NCBI RefSeq assembly: GCF_000006405.1
Contig: NW_003211319.1
Location: 2,459 to 66,458, forward strand
Length of the DNA: 64,000 nucleotides
Direction of reading: 5' to 3'
DNA from: Perkinsus marinus ATCC 50983
Lineage: Eukaryota; Perkinsozoa; Perkinsida; Perkinsidae
The translations under genes and the position numbers were made by a program. Under the pieces are notes generated by a model, which saw nothing but the letters and a program-made list of their open reading frames with translations, searched no databases and had not been told where the DNA came from. Below, piece by piece: positions 21,321 through 32,499 of the stretch. Each line of letters begins with the position of its first letter. Within the stretch, counting starts at the first letter, position 1.

Positions 21321-21827
21321 ATCCTCCGGGTTGTAAGGTTGTTCAATTGGGTAACCGTATTCCATCACTGTGGAAGGTCGGGCATTGTTCGACATGCTCA
21401 GTATTTGAGTATGCTTTCAGATAGTCGGAGTGATTGGAAACCGAAAGGGGTGGAGCACTGCAAGGCGAGAGGCTGAGGATATTGCGGCTGTGGACTTGCT
21501 AGTTAGGATTGCCTATGGCAAGCCATCGCTAGGGCGCACAATCGGAACGGCGGGACTGAAAACCGGTACCAGAGGGTAGATGGTCGAAACGGATCTGCGA
21601 TGGGAGTCCGTCGCGGTCAAGTGACATGATGGTAGATTGGAAAGTGTTTCCCAGCTCATTGATTTTTGTTGGCGCACACAGGGCTTCTAGGCTTGTTGGG
21701 AGGTGGCCCGATGGAGTTCCCAGGGATCTTCAATTCTAGTCAGGCCCAATTCGCTCTCAGAGGACTGCAGTAGTAGTTGTACGGGTCGGATTGGGAGGGG
21801 CTATACGGGGAAGTGATTCTCTCCAAT

Positions 21828-21838
21828 AGTCTTATCCT
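21828..21838 (+). promoter_or_regulatory. Probable trans-splice acceptor
   Basis: ATTCTCTCCAATAG ends nine bases before the ATG at 21839. This is the same arrangement as at the eL13 gene. Confidence 0.4.
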
Positions 21839-23377
21839 ATGAGTAACGTCTTGGCTATGACTCCACCGAGACCCCGGGAAGGTGGCGAGGAGGTGAGAAG
21901 CCCGTGCAGAGCCGACCCAACAGCTGTTCATTCGCACAACTATTTGTATGGTAATAATTATACCTTAGAAAATGCCAGCAGTAGAAGAGCGGCCGACGTC
22001 AGGTCCGTATGGAGGAAGTGGGCATCGTAGCGGCCATAGCAGTGGCCTTGTTATACCACTCCCTACGCCATGTCAGCTCTACGATATGGGTGACGATGGA
22101 AGTCCAGGTGGTGGCACTACTGCTGCTAATACTTCGGGTAGGAGTAGTGATGAAGATCGGCAGCTGCCTGTTAACCATATGGTCCTTCCGCGAGCGGCCC
22201 GGGAGGTTCATAAGAGTGCTCCGTGCAAGCCCAGTGGTGGGTATATGGAAGGCGCTCGAGGATTATCCGAAGATACAACCGCGGGAGACTCATGGTGCAG
22301 TGACACTGATAGTTCCGACGATCTTAGTGAGGCAGCAGCCCTCCAGTCATCACTCGAATGGGCTAATTCCGATCCGCCGATTCCACGTCCCGAAAACTAT
22401 TCGCGGACGAAACTATTCCTTCCGGTTCCTGTAATAGGAGGTATGGTTCTCCATTACGATGAGTTTGTGATATGATCAGATACGCCCGCTTCCGGGTTTC
22501 CTCTGCAACCAGGTTCTAACGGACACGGAGGTCCCTCCGTATGGCCTGAGTCCAGTGAGCATACCGGGGGAAGACTCCCCACTTGACGATGAGCTTGTTG
22601 CGACATTCGATAGGCTGAGGTGATATCATGGAAAGGCACTCCTGCCGGAGAACCTCCTGCCAATAGGTTCATGGCAATTGGAATATCGGAGACATCGGGG
22701 CTACACGTGCGGCTTCATTATGGCGATCGAAAGCTGGTGAATGCGAATGCCGAGAAATATCAAGTAATACGTGGAATCTGAGGATTGAGTTCGCGACTCT
22801 GACAATGACTTTCCAGCCGCAAGTTGAAGAGTTGAGGCAGCGTTGGGTGGCGGAGAAGTGCCCACCGCGTCGTAGTAGAGGTAGAAGGCGCCATGCTCGC
22901 AGCACTACCTTCGACGGGCTCGGGTCCGCAGTAGTGACGAGTATGGGCGGCGCTCCTCACTGGCCTGCAAGCACCAGATTTGACAACACTAGCCAAAGGT
23001 GCAGTGGAGTCACTACGGGCAAGAGAGCTACTCTTGGACGGAGAGGAAGTCCTAATAGAGGTCGGAGGCTCAGCATACGGATGGGGCTGTGACGGAGTCC
23101 TTGCTTGTTTTCAGAAGTTCGACAGAGGTCAACGGCGACCATGGGGATGATTAGTTATAATCGTCGATTTCGGAAGCAGCAAGTGAGGTCACTAATGCAA
23201 GGAGGAGTAGCAGGTTGTCGGTCACGGAGGGCTTCATCACTAGGATTGGCTTATAATGGGGCGATTCCACCAGGAGTTGGTGGTGGTCCTGAGGAAACTG
23301 CCACCAGGGATCGATATTCAACGAAGCTGTCAAGCTGCAGGTATTTCCTTCGTCGAGAGGCCGATAGTGAGGAGTGA
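21839..23377 (+). CDS. Uncharacterised multi-exon gene, low-complexity protein
   Basis: Exons join in frame: 21839-21892 (MSNVLAMTPPRPREGGEE); then from 21969, the long exon beginning KMPAVEERPTSGPYGGSGHR; after donor GTAATAGG near 22430, IRPLPGFLCNQVLTDTEVPP; after GTGATATC, FMAIGISETSGLHVRLHYGD; after GTAATACG, PQVEELRQRWVAEKCPPRRS; and finally EVRQRSTATMGMISYNRRFR to the stop at 23375-23377. The product is about 450 residues. The N-terminal half is Gly/Ser/Asp-rich (SDEDRQLP, CSDTDSSDDLSEA) and probably disordered. The C-terminal half is very Arg-rich (RRSRGRRRHARS). There is no membrane segment. This composition suggests a nuclear or RNA-associated protein, but I do not recognise the family. 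Confidence 0.6.
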
Positions 23378-23790
23378 GTTTTTCAGGTTATTCTGAAGTC
23401 GGTCAGGAAAGATTACGATTTGCTAAGTTTTGGCACGTGAAAGGAATCACGATCGATTTTGACTTCAGCTGTTCTCTTTTTCAATTTTTGAAATTTGGGC
23501 TTCAACAAAAATATCATTTTCCGTACCCCTTGCTCCCAGCGTTGACCCTTTGAACAATCAGGACTTCCTCCTTTTTCCTCCTCCCCTATCTATATCCGTC
23601 CTAGATAGACTAAACTACATATGTCTCTTGATATACCACACTTTCTACCAATACAGTTTATTACTAGTCATTGCATCGAGTCTCATCACGAGTCGTCAGT
23701 ATAATGCCGGTCGTCGAAGTTCATTCTGATATTAGTAGTGTGTTCCAAGTTTCTCCCTGTCTGACATTGTATCTTTACCCTTCTATTTTA

Positions 23791-24015
23791 CTAGACTTGA
23801 CCGCCGGCTCTGTCGAACCAATCAGAAACCGCACCTCTGGTGGTCTCTATGCACATCAATGTGATGCCCAAGTACGTCCACGTGACTTGCAGTATCCCGT
23901 CGGGGTCCACCAGGTGTTTTTCGAAACCACTATTTCTGTACACGCGCTGGATTGTTGATGTTGCATCGCCTGTTAAGGCGAAGCAAACAGCATCACAAAC
24001 AGGGTTTCTAGTCAA
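23791..24015 (-). CDS. Possible exon, unrecognised
   Basis: A minus-strand segment, after acceptor CTTAACAG near 23966, encodes STIQRVYRNSGFEKHLVDPD and ILQVTWTYLGITLMCIETTR. The alternation of strands and charged turns looks coding. An overlapping plus-strand frame (23671-23958) looks less protein-like. The rest of 23380-24490 is empty to my reading. Confidence 0.3.
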   Translation of the reverse strand: MTRNPVCDAVCFALTGDATSTIQRVYRNSGFEKHLVDPDGILQVTWTYLGITLMCIETTRGAVSDWFDRAGGQV

Positions 24016-24499
24016 TCTGCGAATTCGGTTGCGTTGAAAGTTCTACATGAAGGTAGAAGAGAACACGGTTCCATCAGCGCATCCTGAGTTGGAATTCAAG
24101 GCTCCGACCCCCAAGACATCCCCCCTAACTGATATACTGTATGGTAAAAACTATTCGACGGAGCCTTGAGGTTTACCTGGGCTACAGTCAGCATCTAGCG
24201 AGCAGTTAGATCGTTAAGACACTCACTAACAAACGCATCGTGTAAGCCGTGATGGTGGCGGGTCGCGGAACTATACGGAAACCAATCCTGCGAAGTATAC
24301 AGTATACGAAGACATAGGGAACTAACAACATTTTACGGAGGCATGGAAAGAGATATCGAGGATCACTTGGGAATACTCCTCTTTGTACAACATGAGTTTA
24401 AAGGGTTCCGAACATGCCCGCTGTATAGGAGAACGTTTGTTCCGTGATCCAGTAGCTCAAACTAAAGGGAAGCTCTTCCGAGTATTGGATAAGTAGTTG

Positions 24500-24868
24500 T
24501 TATATAGCGAATCATCGCCGTTATCAGAATGCCAAGAATCCTCAGCACGGTCATCCAGCTCGGCGGCGGGTTCCTTGTTGATGGCACAGTCCATGCTGGA
24601 ATGGTTTCATCAGAACGAAGAGTTTCATCCCAACCTCAATTTTGCTCCCCACTGCATTACGGAAATTGCAATGGAAATAACTCGCGACCTCTTTGACAGT
24701 GACAGTGATAGGAAGGGTCAAACGTACACAAACGCAAAAATTGTTCATTTGCTCCGCCATAAATATTGTCTACCATGTGTGGCAAAGTGTTATACAGCAC
24801 CGACGCTTGCACAAGATCAGACCGTAATCAGCGACGTTGAATCATACTTGCATTATTCTTTAAGGTGA
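24500..24868 (+). CDS. Exon of an unrecognised protein
   Basis: An open frame of about 120 codons to a stop at 24868. From the first ATG (near 24580) it reads MAQSMLEWFHQNEEFHPNLN, then ITEIAMEITRDLFDSDSDRK and AKIVHLLRHKYCLPC. Predicted helices with acidic turns; no family is recognised. The frame is open upstream of the ATG, so an earlier exon is likely. Confidence 0.4.
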   Translation, partial: LYSESSPLSECQESSARSSSSAAGSLLMAQSMLEWFHQNEEFHPNLNFAPHCITEIAMEITRDLFDSDSDRKGQTYTNAKIVHLLRHKYCLPCVAKCYTAPTLAQDQTVISDVESYLHYSLR

Positions 24869-24869
24869 T

Positions 24870-26800
24870 CCGAAACCGTTAAGGATGTTTATGGGCATCT
24901 ATGGATCGCATTTGCTGCACTCATTGTCCAATTTGGCTAACCTACTCCGGCAATACTGGCCGGGACATTACCAATCATGTTGAATATCTGGAATTCACGA
25001 ACGTTGCTTAACTGCCAAAATAATGCAAAATCATAAGTCGGAGCACTTCAACTGGATCGCGATTTGTAATTTTCCACTCAAGCTCATAGAAGATGATTGA
25101 CGCCCCAGGAAACAAGCAAACTCTGTGCGGAGGTCGCCAGGCTCAGAATGCCCTTTCATTATAAGGGGACTAATGCAAAGCTTCCAATTAGTAAGATACT
25201 CTCACTAAGTTCTGCCACACAAAGGCAGCATGTTCTGGTTGGAGCGCACGTACTCCCACAGAAAGTCTGATGCATCGAGCAGCTCTCGAGGAAGAGGTTG
25301 CGAGGGAACTGATTCGAAACCGGGCGATCATCCTCCACGATGGTGGTCACCTCTGTGCTCTTCGACTAACAGCTTCCCTGACTCTGGATTGACTTCACAA
25401 TCGAGACGAGTCCGTCGGAACTATACAACAAGAAAATGAGTCGAGCAGGCCTGCCCGGATGTCTGGCACGATTTACAACAGAATGCGTGGCACGAATTCC
25501 TCTACTTGCCTACCGTCATGTTTTTCGGCAGTTCCACATAGCGTTTCCGAGCTTGTGGTGACGGATATAGGGACAGCTCAAAACACTGGGAGCTGATCTT
25601 TGTCACCCGTGGCCAGAACCTATGATTAGAAAGGTGTTCTTCTCGACCATCTCGTCTCTCGGGCCTCTATTAGTCTAATAACCATAAACTGGAACGGTTA
25701 TAGTGTAACCCATCATAATGATAGTATCATTATGCTATTATGCATTTAATTGGAGTGCCTCCATCAGAGCTTCTTGTAATAGACCACGATATAGAATACG
25801 TCATGTTACATGATCCATCACGTATCACTTTAAAAGGGATGCCTCTCTCGATTTCCCAAACTCCCGTAATAAACTCCGCCAGCTCCTCTCAACATCCGTG
25901 AAGACGGTTTGACTACGTGGTGCGTCGCGAAAGGAGGCTGTATCGAGCTCAGCAATAGCATTCAAGCTCTCACAGTACGCCGCACCAGCAAGCGACACTT
26001 ACAGACTTTCACGTTGTCGTGGCAGGACGATACTGACGGTTCTTTTGATGTATGGGTACGAGGTTCCCCTAGAAAGCGCCCCACCGATGTTGCTCGCGAT
26101 TACTCCATGGCATTGTCCATTTCTATCGAGGCCTACCATTCGGGTCACTGCTCGTCTCGGAGATCGACTTCGAATCACGACGCGGATGGGGTCCGAGCAC
26201 AGTCTCGGTGATGGTGGTTCTTTCCTTAAGGAATAGAGCATACCCTAGTTTTCAGTGACATGAGGGTCACAGCTTTCGGCCGCATCCTTGAGCGTGCTGC
26301 TCTGCCCATCAATGGGCCGTTAGCAGTTGACTGCATGACCTATGAACATGCATTGGAGAGCGGACAAATCTAACCGCCTCGTCAAGATGGAAATATCTCG
26401 ATGAGGACTTCGAATGGACAAGCTTAGAAGGTCTGCCTTACTCACATCAGGCGTAGCGACAGATTTTTCAACTCTCTCTGGTCCAACGCATGCGTCAGCG
26501 GTTTCGATGCCGCAGGATTGAGCCGTCTGATGACATGAGTAATACTGCTACGATAATCAACCCTCCTGGACTGAGGATGTTACCTTAGAGTTGTCCCGTA
26601 ACGAGCATTCTAAGATATCGACATTCTCTTTGAACCAGGCCATGTCTGGGATATGCGGAACTCGATGCTTCAATCGGTGACAGAGTATCAACCGATGCCT
26701 CTCCGATGCTTCCCTACTCCCCGAGGATCAACCGATTGCAGAGCCCTATGGGTAGCGGTCACCTTGCAACACGTTCCGCCAGATAGAGTTCCTTTTCAAT
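24870..26800. other. Region without convincing genes
   Basis: There are open stretches of 60-100 codons on both strands (25230-25439 plus; 25909-26241 on both strands). None has a domain-like pattern, and overlapping frames compete. A duplicated short phrase, ATCAACCGATTGCAG/ATCAACCGATGCCTC, occurs near 26690-26740. Nothing else is recognised. Confidence 0.4.
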
Positions 26801-26825
26801 AGTCAACTAAAGCACACAATTTGTT

Positions 26826-27219
26826 CTAAGCACTGATGATGTGCTTGAAATAACGACCTCCTCTTTCAAGCGAATTATCTCTTTCTCGGTTCCGTTCATA
26901 TTCACATTCCCACCGCTGGGACTGTATAAAGCTGATCTGCCTGAGGATCACCATGATGTTCGAACACTCTGAAGCTAGGTTATATAGTCTTGGTATAGGT
27001 CGACAATCTTTTTCAGCATAACACGCCCAGGGAAAACAGGAGTTTCTGACGATGCTCACCGCTTTGTTCGCAACGGTGTTGTTGATCGCGTTCCAGTAGA
27101 AGCGCTCGCTCGAGCTCGGATGCGGACCTCGATAGGATGTCTACCTGTACCGTCTGATTCTGAATCTCAGCATGTCGGGAATTCAGGAACAATCGCTTTC
27201 GCACAGGCAGAAGGTCCAC
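26826..27219 (-). CDS. Fragment of a coiled-coil protein
   Basis: Minus-strand segments encode charged heptad-like helices: QVDILSRSASELERALLLER, then DQQHRCEQSGEHRQKL at 27020-27200, and RQISFIQSQRWECEYERNRE near 26870-26950. Exon limits are unclear. Probably part of a minus-strand coiled-coil gene with further exons toward 27750. Confidence 0.35.
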
Positions 27220-27354
27220 CTCGGGCTGGCTCAGGCATCAATCTGCGAGGCTCGACACGGCGGCGCGAATTTGCGACGACAAATTTACTATTTTAGTCGT
27301 AGTGTTAAAGCGGTGAAAGTATGAGTATTGATACTAAATGAGAGCGCGAGCTTC

Positions 27355-27670
27355 TCACTTGCGATTCGAGCCAGGATATATATTCCCGGCAACCGTCACT
27401 GCAATCTGTAGAGCGTTTCCCCGTAGTTTTATCGCTGAAAAGATACGGACGGGGCAAAAGATGCGCGGATGAACATTATCACTCTCTGACGGATGAGCAC
27501 TGCAGCTCGACAGTAACGTCAGGATTACCGAGAGTCCTGGGAGATCGATCTGGTATCGTCGCTCCCAGTATCCCCTATGCTGTCTATGGGAGCCGCGAGA
27601 ACAGTTTTTGTCGGCGACATATTGAGTTTGCAAGCGGAACGCTCTGATGGCAAAGTCCATATTCCACATT
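27355..27670 (-). CDS. Possible exon, unrecognised
   Basis: An open minus-strand frame with a hydrophobic centre, YQIDLPGLSVILTLLSSCSA, ending NIYPGSNRK at the stop at 27355. Overlapping frames on both strands are also open, so confidence is low. Confidence 0.2.
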
Positions 27671-28230
27671 GTTCGAGTTCTGGACTGGAGAGCACACCTC
27701 CATCATGTGTACTACGACGCACAAGTGCCCTCGGCATGTCCGGACAGAGCAAGATCCATCACTAGAGGGCGCTTCCCAACTCATACAGTTAGAATCCGGA
27801 CGGCCACCGATTCTGATAATAGGTCGCAATGCATAAGTTTGCATGAATTGCATGGAAGTCTTGTGTCGCATTGTACGACTTTATAATTGCCCGAGAGAAA
27901 CAGCCTATAAGCGCCCAGGCTTTTTATGGCCTGGAGCTGTATTTTGTATGCCCACGAGTTGGATATTTGATCGCTCAAGACGCGAGTTCGATCCCCGGCT
28001 AGAGTATCTTTCGCCAAGTACGTTGAGGTATCGGCCGGAGTGTACGTCTCTAGGTCGACTTTGAAGCATGTCGGACTTGAACATGTTGGCTTGAGTATTA
28101 CCCGTACGTTATGACGTCTCGGTTGGTGGTGACTGCAATGAGGTTCTACCCTCACTTTGTTGCTTTCGCGTCCATAGCTCATCTATAGCATCAATGCTGT
28201 GCTCCATAGGTACTATATAACTCTCTTCGT

Positions 28231-30098
28231 ATGCCTTACAAGAAGCGTAGCCGTTCAGACGAGTATGTTGCATCATCGCAGGACAGGGAGACTAACAACG
28301 ATCAGAACGTGGAGCCCATGACGGCTAAGTCAAATAAGAGAACTAAGGCTCCGAGAAAGGTCACTCATAAGGCTGTGAAAATAGTTAATGTGGCCTATGC
28401 GGAAGCCAATGAGAGAGGCGAGAAGATCCCCATAACGAAGCTCGAACGTCATAAGAAGGGTAAGGATGACTTCACAGCGATAGCGTGGAACGTGGACTCG
28501 CTTCGGGCTCTTCTCAACCATAATGTACAAGAGCTTATCGACTTGTGTAAGGAGGAACAGCCTAACGTTATTGGATTTATGAACATACGACTGTCCGATG
28601 AGGAAATGTGTGAGCAGTGCGACCAGCTCCTCAGAGCAGCAGTTGAGAATATTCTGGGCCCTGTGGAGACTGTATGGAATCGTTGTACAGCCAAGAAGGG
28701 CTATTCTGGTACTGCGATGATTGTTCGGAAGAGCGTCGGGAAGTTCGACAGCAAACTGGGTATCAGTGATCACGCGGATCCTGAAGGGCGAACAATAACG
28801 TTGGAGTTCGACGATATGGTAGTGGTTTTATGCTACGTCCCGAATTCAGGACATGGCTTGTATAGGCTTGCATATCGAACCTCTGGGAGGAGATGCTTCG
28901 ATGCTGAACTGGCTGAGTACTGCAAGAGTTTCGATAAGCCAACCTTGCTGTTGGGGGATATGAACGTGGCTGATCGTGATGTGGACATTTGGAATGTCGA
29001 CAAGCCTTACATTCCTAAGAAATCTGGTACTGCTATGTGGAGGAGTCATCCTGAGATCACTCGTACGACTGTTTTAATGGTAAATGAATAGTTGTTATTA
29101 GTAGTTAATAATATCTGTGTGTCAATTCGGCTCAAATTATGATACGATGATGATCGAGCTCTCATGTTGAAACAGGACTGTCTGCTTTCGCCGCAGTAAT
29201 GGTTGAACTTCATTAAAACTAGGTCTTCGGTGCGAAGGGGCGGAGCTCCCTGAGCTTCCTATCAAGAATTCTGCGGGCTCTTATTGAGATTATTTTGGAA
29301 ATTGGGTGACTAAAAAACAAAAGGTTGTCGGGTGTTGGCTGGCGTCGTCGACGTGGCCGACCACTGTCTCCTTATGGAGACATGTGAGAGAAATGACCAT
29401 CGTGGGATTTGACCCTAGGTCATTCGGTTGGGAGTCGTGAATACTAACGTGCTGAGCTAACAGTTCATCACTTGTGCGCAGAACCGTTTCGTGAAAAATA
29501 AGCGGGCAAAGCAACAGCCACACTTTCGCTATATTTTTACGCTGATGAGGAGTCAACGGGGGACAGAATGATACCCTGTTTGTCTTATGAATCGCCCTGG
29601 TCGGGTCAGAATTTTTGCTCACGCACGGTCGGTCGGACGGACGGACGGACGGACGGACGCACGCACACGAGTGTTCGTGCGCAGTAATATAAGCTCCGCT
29701 CGCTTCGCTCGCTCCGCAATTTGACTTTCCCATCGAGGCTATCGTTGTGGCTCCTCCTTCTCACATTGAGAATATAACATCATCTTGACGGGATGCCCAT
29801 CTGGTTCACAGGTACGACCAACGAGGAGCGGGAGTCCTTCAGAGAGCACTACACCTCGAAGGGCTTCACCGATACCTTTGCCCACATGCACCCACATGCT
29901 ACAGGTTGTTTCTCTTATTGGTCTGTTCGAGCTCGTGACAAGCCGAGGAACAGGGGTCTGAGATTGGACTATGTTATCTCAGCACCAGGCTTCCCCATAG
30001 ATAGAATTGAGGATGCGTTCATTCTCGAGGACTTTGCTCCTCATGGTAACCATTGCCCAGTTGGTGTCACTTTCGAGCGGCCACTGAAACGGCAGTAG
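28231..30098 (+). CDS. Exo III/APE-family AP endonuclease-like protein, catalytic residues altered
   Basis: Exon 1 (28231-29062) and exon 2 (29812-30098) join as …EITR|TTNEERES… for 372 residues. A basic N-terminal extension (MPYKKRSRSDEY) suggests nuclear targeting. Family landmarks follow the order of human APE1: AWNVDSLRAL, YSGTAMIVRK, GRTITLEFDDMVVVLCYVPN with the catalytic Tyr, LLLGDMNVADRDVDIWN with the Asp-x-Asn pair, and RLDYVIS with the substrate-positioning Asp. Two key positions differ. The metal-binding Glu of LQETK is replaced in GFMNIRLSDEE. The Asp of SDHCP is replaced in HGNHCPVGV, though the His remains. The protein may therefore be inactive as a nuclease or use a modified mechanism. 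The intron is 749 bp, about fifteen times the local norm. Confidence 0.9.
29063..29818 (+). mobile_element. 742-bp insertion forming the AP-endonuclease intron
   Basis: The 7-bp word GTACGAC occurs at 29063-29069 and again at 29812-29818, flanking 742 bp that begin TGTTTTAATGG and end GGTTCACAG. Removing the insert and one copy of the word restores the reading frame exactly. The GT of the left copy serves as donor, and the insert's terminal CAG as acceptor. The interior holds a (GGAC)n run and, on the minus strand, a degenerate tRNA-like stretch with an A-box-like TTAGCTCAGC and a B-box-like GGGTCAAATCCCA (29403-29462). There is no ORF of note. Confidence 0.8.
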
Positions 30099-30261
30099 AT
30101 GCCGACTCAAACATTGTTGTATTCTTCCTTGCTGTCGCGGACTGTGCGAAGTGAGCTGGTTTGCATCGATCTTTTTATTCTCTAGATGCTGAGTTGATAT
30201 TTTGAGTCACCTGGTGAGGGCGAGAATCTAGATGTGGTAGACAGTTCGAAAGTTAGGGAGG

Positions 30262-30395
30262 CAATTTTGGGGAAAATTTTTATTGGTTTCTGTAAACTTC
30301 GTATGTAAACTCCTGAGGTCAGGTGAGGAGAACATGTACATGGTCAACTACATGTATTGGTGATGACAATATGAGATTTTCATTTCGTATATAAA
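30262..30395 (-). repeat. 150-bp dispersed repeat, copy 8 (two partial inverted copies)
   Basis: GGTTTCTGTAAACTTCGTAT and CTGAGGTCAGGTGAGGAGAA are followed by ACATGGTCAACTACATGTAT. The two pieces are in the order of two truncated inverted copies placed head to tail. Confidence 0.7.
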
Positions 30396-30419
30396 CTGTG
30401 CTCGGCTCACAACATCATA

Positions 30420-31520
30420 TGTGATGGACATGCAATTCAGAGGGAAAACCTGGAAGCCATCCGAACACTATATTTTCGGAATATTTGCACGATATTGGCT
30501 GAGGACTTCGGCCTGCATCTCGCTGAGGATACACTCGAAGGATTTGGAAGATCGGATGCATATCATTTCAACTCGGCAAGATTCTGATGGTGGTATTCCA
30601 CCCATGAGGGTGATTAACTCGCGGGGCACAGGTAAGATCAGCGAGAAGAGGATCCCAGGGAGGGGTTGTCGTAACTACACCCTATCTTCATGCCCATGGT
30701 TGCACATTGTCTGATCGAGCACGCCTATAGATTAGTCTTAAGAAGATCGACCTATAGTATCGGTCGATTGGTTTAATGCCCGAGTCGATGTGCGCAGATA
30801 TCGATCAGATGGGCGCGCGCTGTATCGCCACGAGATGGTCATTCACTCCGCTCCGCCAACGTCAATTTGCATTTCGCTCGCCTCAACGCCACTACTAACG
30901 ATCGCTAGAAGAAATATTCTTTCGAGCTCGTTACAACTTTATGTCAAAGTTACAAACGAATTCAATCCAAATGGTTTGCCATTGCACTGTTGGTGATGAT
31001 GCAGATTCGGATCGAGAGTATGTTGACTTTTAAGCACAGGAGGTAGCGTATAATGCGACGTTATAACCATAGATATGAACAGTAAAAGATACAGCATAGG
31101 TCCGGTTATTAGCATCTGGTGCAATATCGATCAACTCTCAGTGGTAATTTTGTTCATGGATGTCCCTTCCAGTGTGAAGCGACTCAGCCCTGTCGATGTT
31201 TACTCTGGGATACCGGGACAAGGTAGTAACAATTGCACGGACGATGACTTCAGGTCTTCCCCCCAACAGGTCAAGTGGAAGCACTCTCGATCACTAGTAC
31301 TGCCTCTCAACCTCGCACGCCCGATCGGCGCCTACCGCCTCCTAATGCGCATGCGATAGCCTCCAGTAGTGACCTTCTCAAAATCGTGAATCCACGGCCG
31401 CCTTTTCTCAGTGGATACCCCTTATCGCGATAATGGACTCTTCACACCCTCAGCTGGAGAGTCAGGCTTACAGCTCCCGCATAGCCTTACAGGTGGCACT
31501 TGGTAGAGAGTTGTCAATGG
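30420..31520. other. No assignable gene
   Basis: Plus-strand open stretches (30421-30714 and 31075-31359) are present without a recognisable pattern. Small exons of the following gene may start within this interval. Confidence 0.35.
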
Positions 31521-32061
31521 CCTAGTGTTGATTTCAGAATTACGGGAACTACTGTTGGTGTATCGAAGGGATGTACGAGTTTTGAGGCATCAACTGGGAG
31601 CTGTTATGGAGGAGAATGATGAACTGAGGTTAGTCGCTGCCAGCGGACCGGCGGTGAATTGGCTGAATCACTCAGGCGCGACTTGACGGTGGAAAGAGAA
31701 ATGAACGGCGAACTGACTAATGAGTGCGAAAGGCTGCGACAGGAGGTATCCAATATGCAGGATGTACTATTCGAGGAACAATGCTGGAGTGATTATGTTG
31801 AAGTCGTTGCAGGTTATAGAAACTGAGAGAGTTTCCCATTTATGTCGGCTAATACAGTGGCGAGGTGCGGTGTCGATACGAAGCCCTCAATTGTTGTTGG
31901 ACATGGCTCGCCGTCGACAGTCGCACACGGGTGGTAGAGCGACGATAGGTCGTGATGATGATGACGGTACTCGGACGGCCACTTGGAAGATGTCACTGGG
32001 GCCGGTGTCGTTGAGGATTACGTGTAAGTGGGCTAGGTGGAAGGAGAGAATCCAAGGTTGA
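31430..32061 (+). CDS. Possible small coiled-coil gene
   Basis: After acceptor GATTTCAG (31542) an exon encodes ELRELLLVYRRDVRVLRHQL and GAVMEENDELR, ending at GTTAGTCG. A second exon encodes GGELAESLRRDLTVEREMNG and ELTNECERLRQEVSNMQDVL. Both are clear heptad-type helices. A candidate first exon, MDSSHPQLESQAYSSRIALQ (31431-31490), is out of phase with them. A final frame ends near 32061. Confidence 0.4.
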
Positions 32062-32394
32062 AGCATGAAAGATTCAGAATAGGTTAGGTTGGAGAACCTA
32101 GTAGTAGTATTCAACTATAATTTGACAAGATGATAATTTGCAAGTAGTCATGATGCAATTCACACAGTGATCGATCGTGTCCCCTTCTAGCGAAGCCTAG
32201 TGAACTACCCGAAGGAAGATATCGCGTCTGAGATATCTGCGCACTCGGAAGATTCGCGGCTTCATTGGGGGCGCATGGGGTAGCAGCTTTTAACCGTTTA
32301 TCGTCACGTGTGTTACTGTAGTAAATAGTAATTTTTCTTGTTGTATGTGCTGAGTTATCAATCCGAGGGGGTTTGAGAGCATTCAACTCAGCTA

Positions 32395-32470
32395 GTAGTA
32401 GTAGCAGGCTAGCACATTAGCGGCAATACCGTAGTAGTAGTAGTAGTGGTAGTAGTAGTAGTAGTAGCGA
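32395..32470 (+). repeat. TAG trinucleotide repeat
   Basis: GTAGTAGTAG runs, interrupted by GGCTAGCACATTAGCGGCAA. Same base triplet as the arrays at 17835 and 34690. Confidence 0.8.
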
Positions 32471-32499
32471 TTCACCGCTCAGTGTTGTTGAGGATCGAT

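Noticed and set aside
29640-29672. GGAC repeat as a possible independent microsatellite locus
   Set aside because: It lies inside the insertion in the AP-endonuclease intron and is better described as part of that element.
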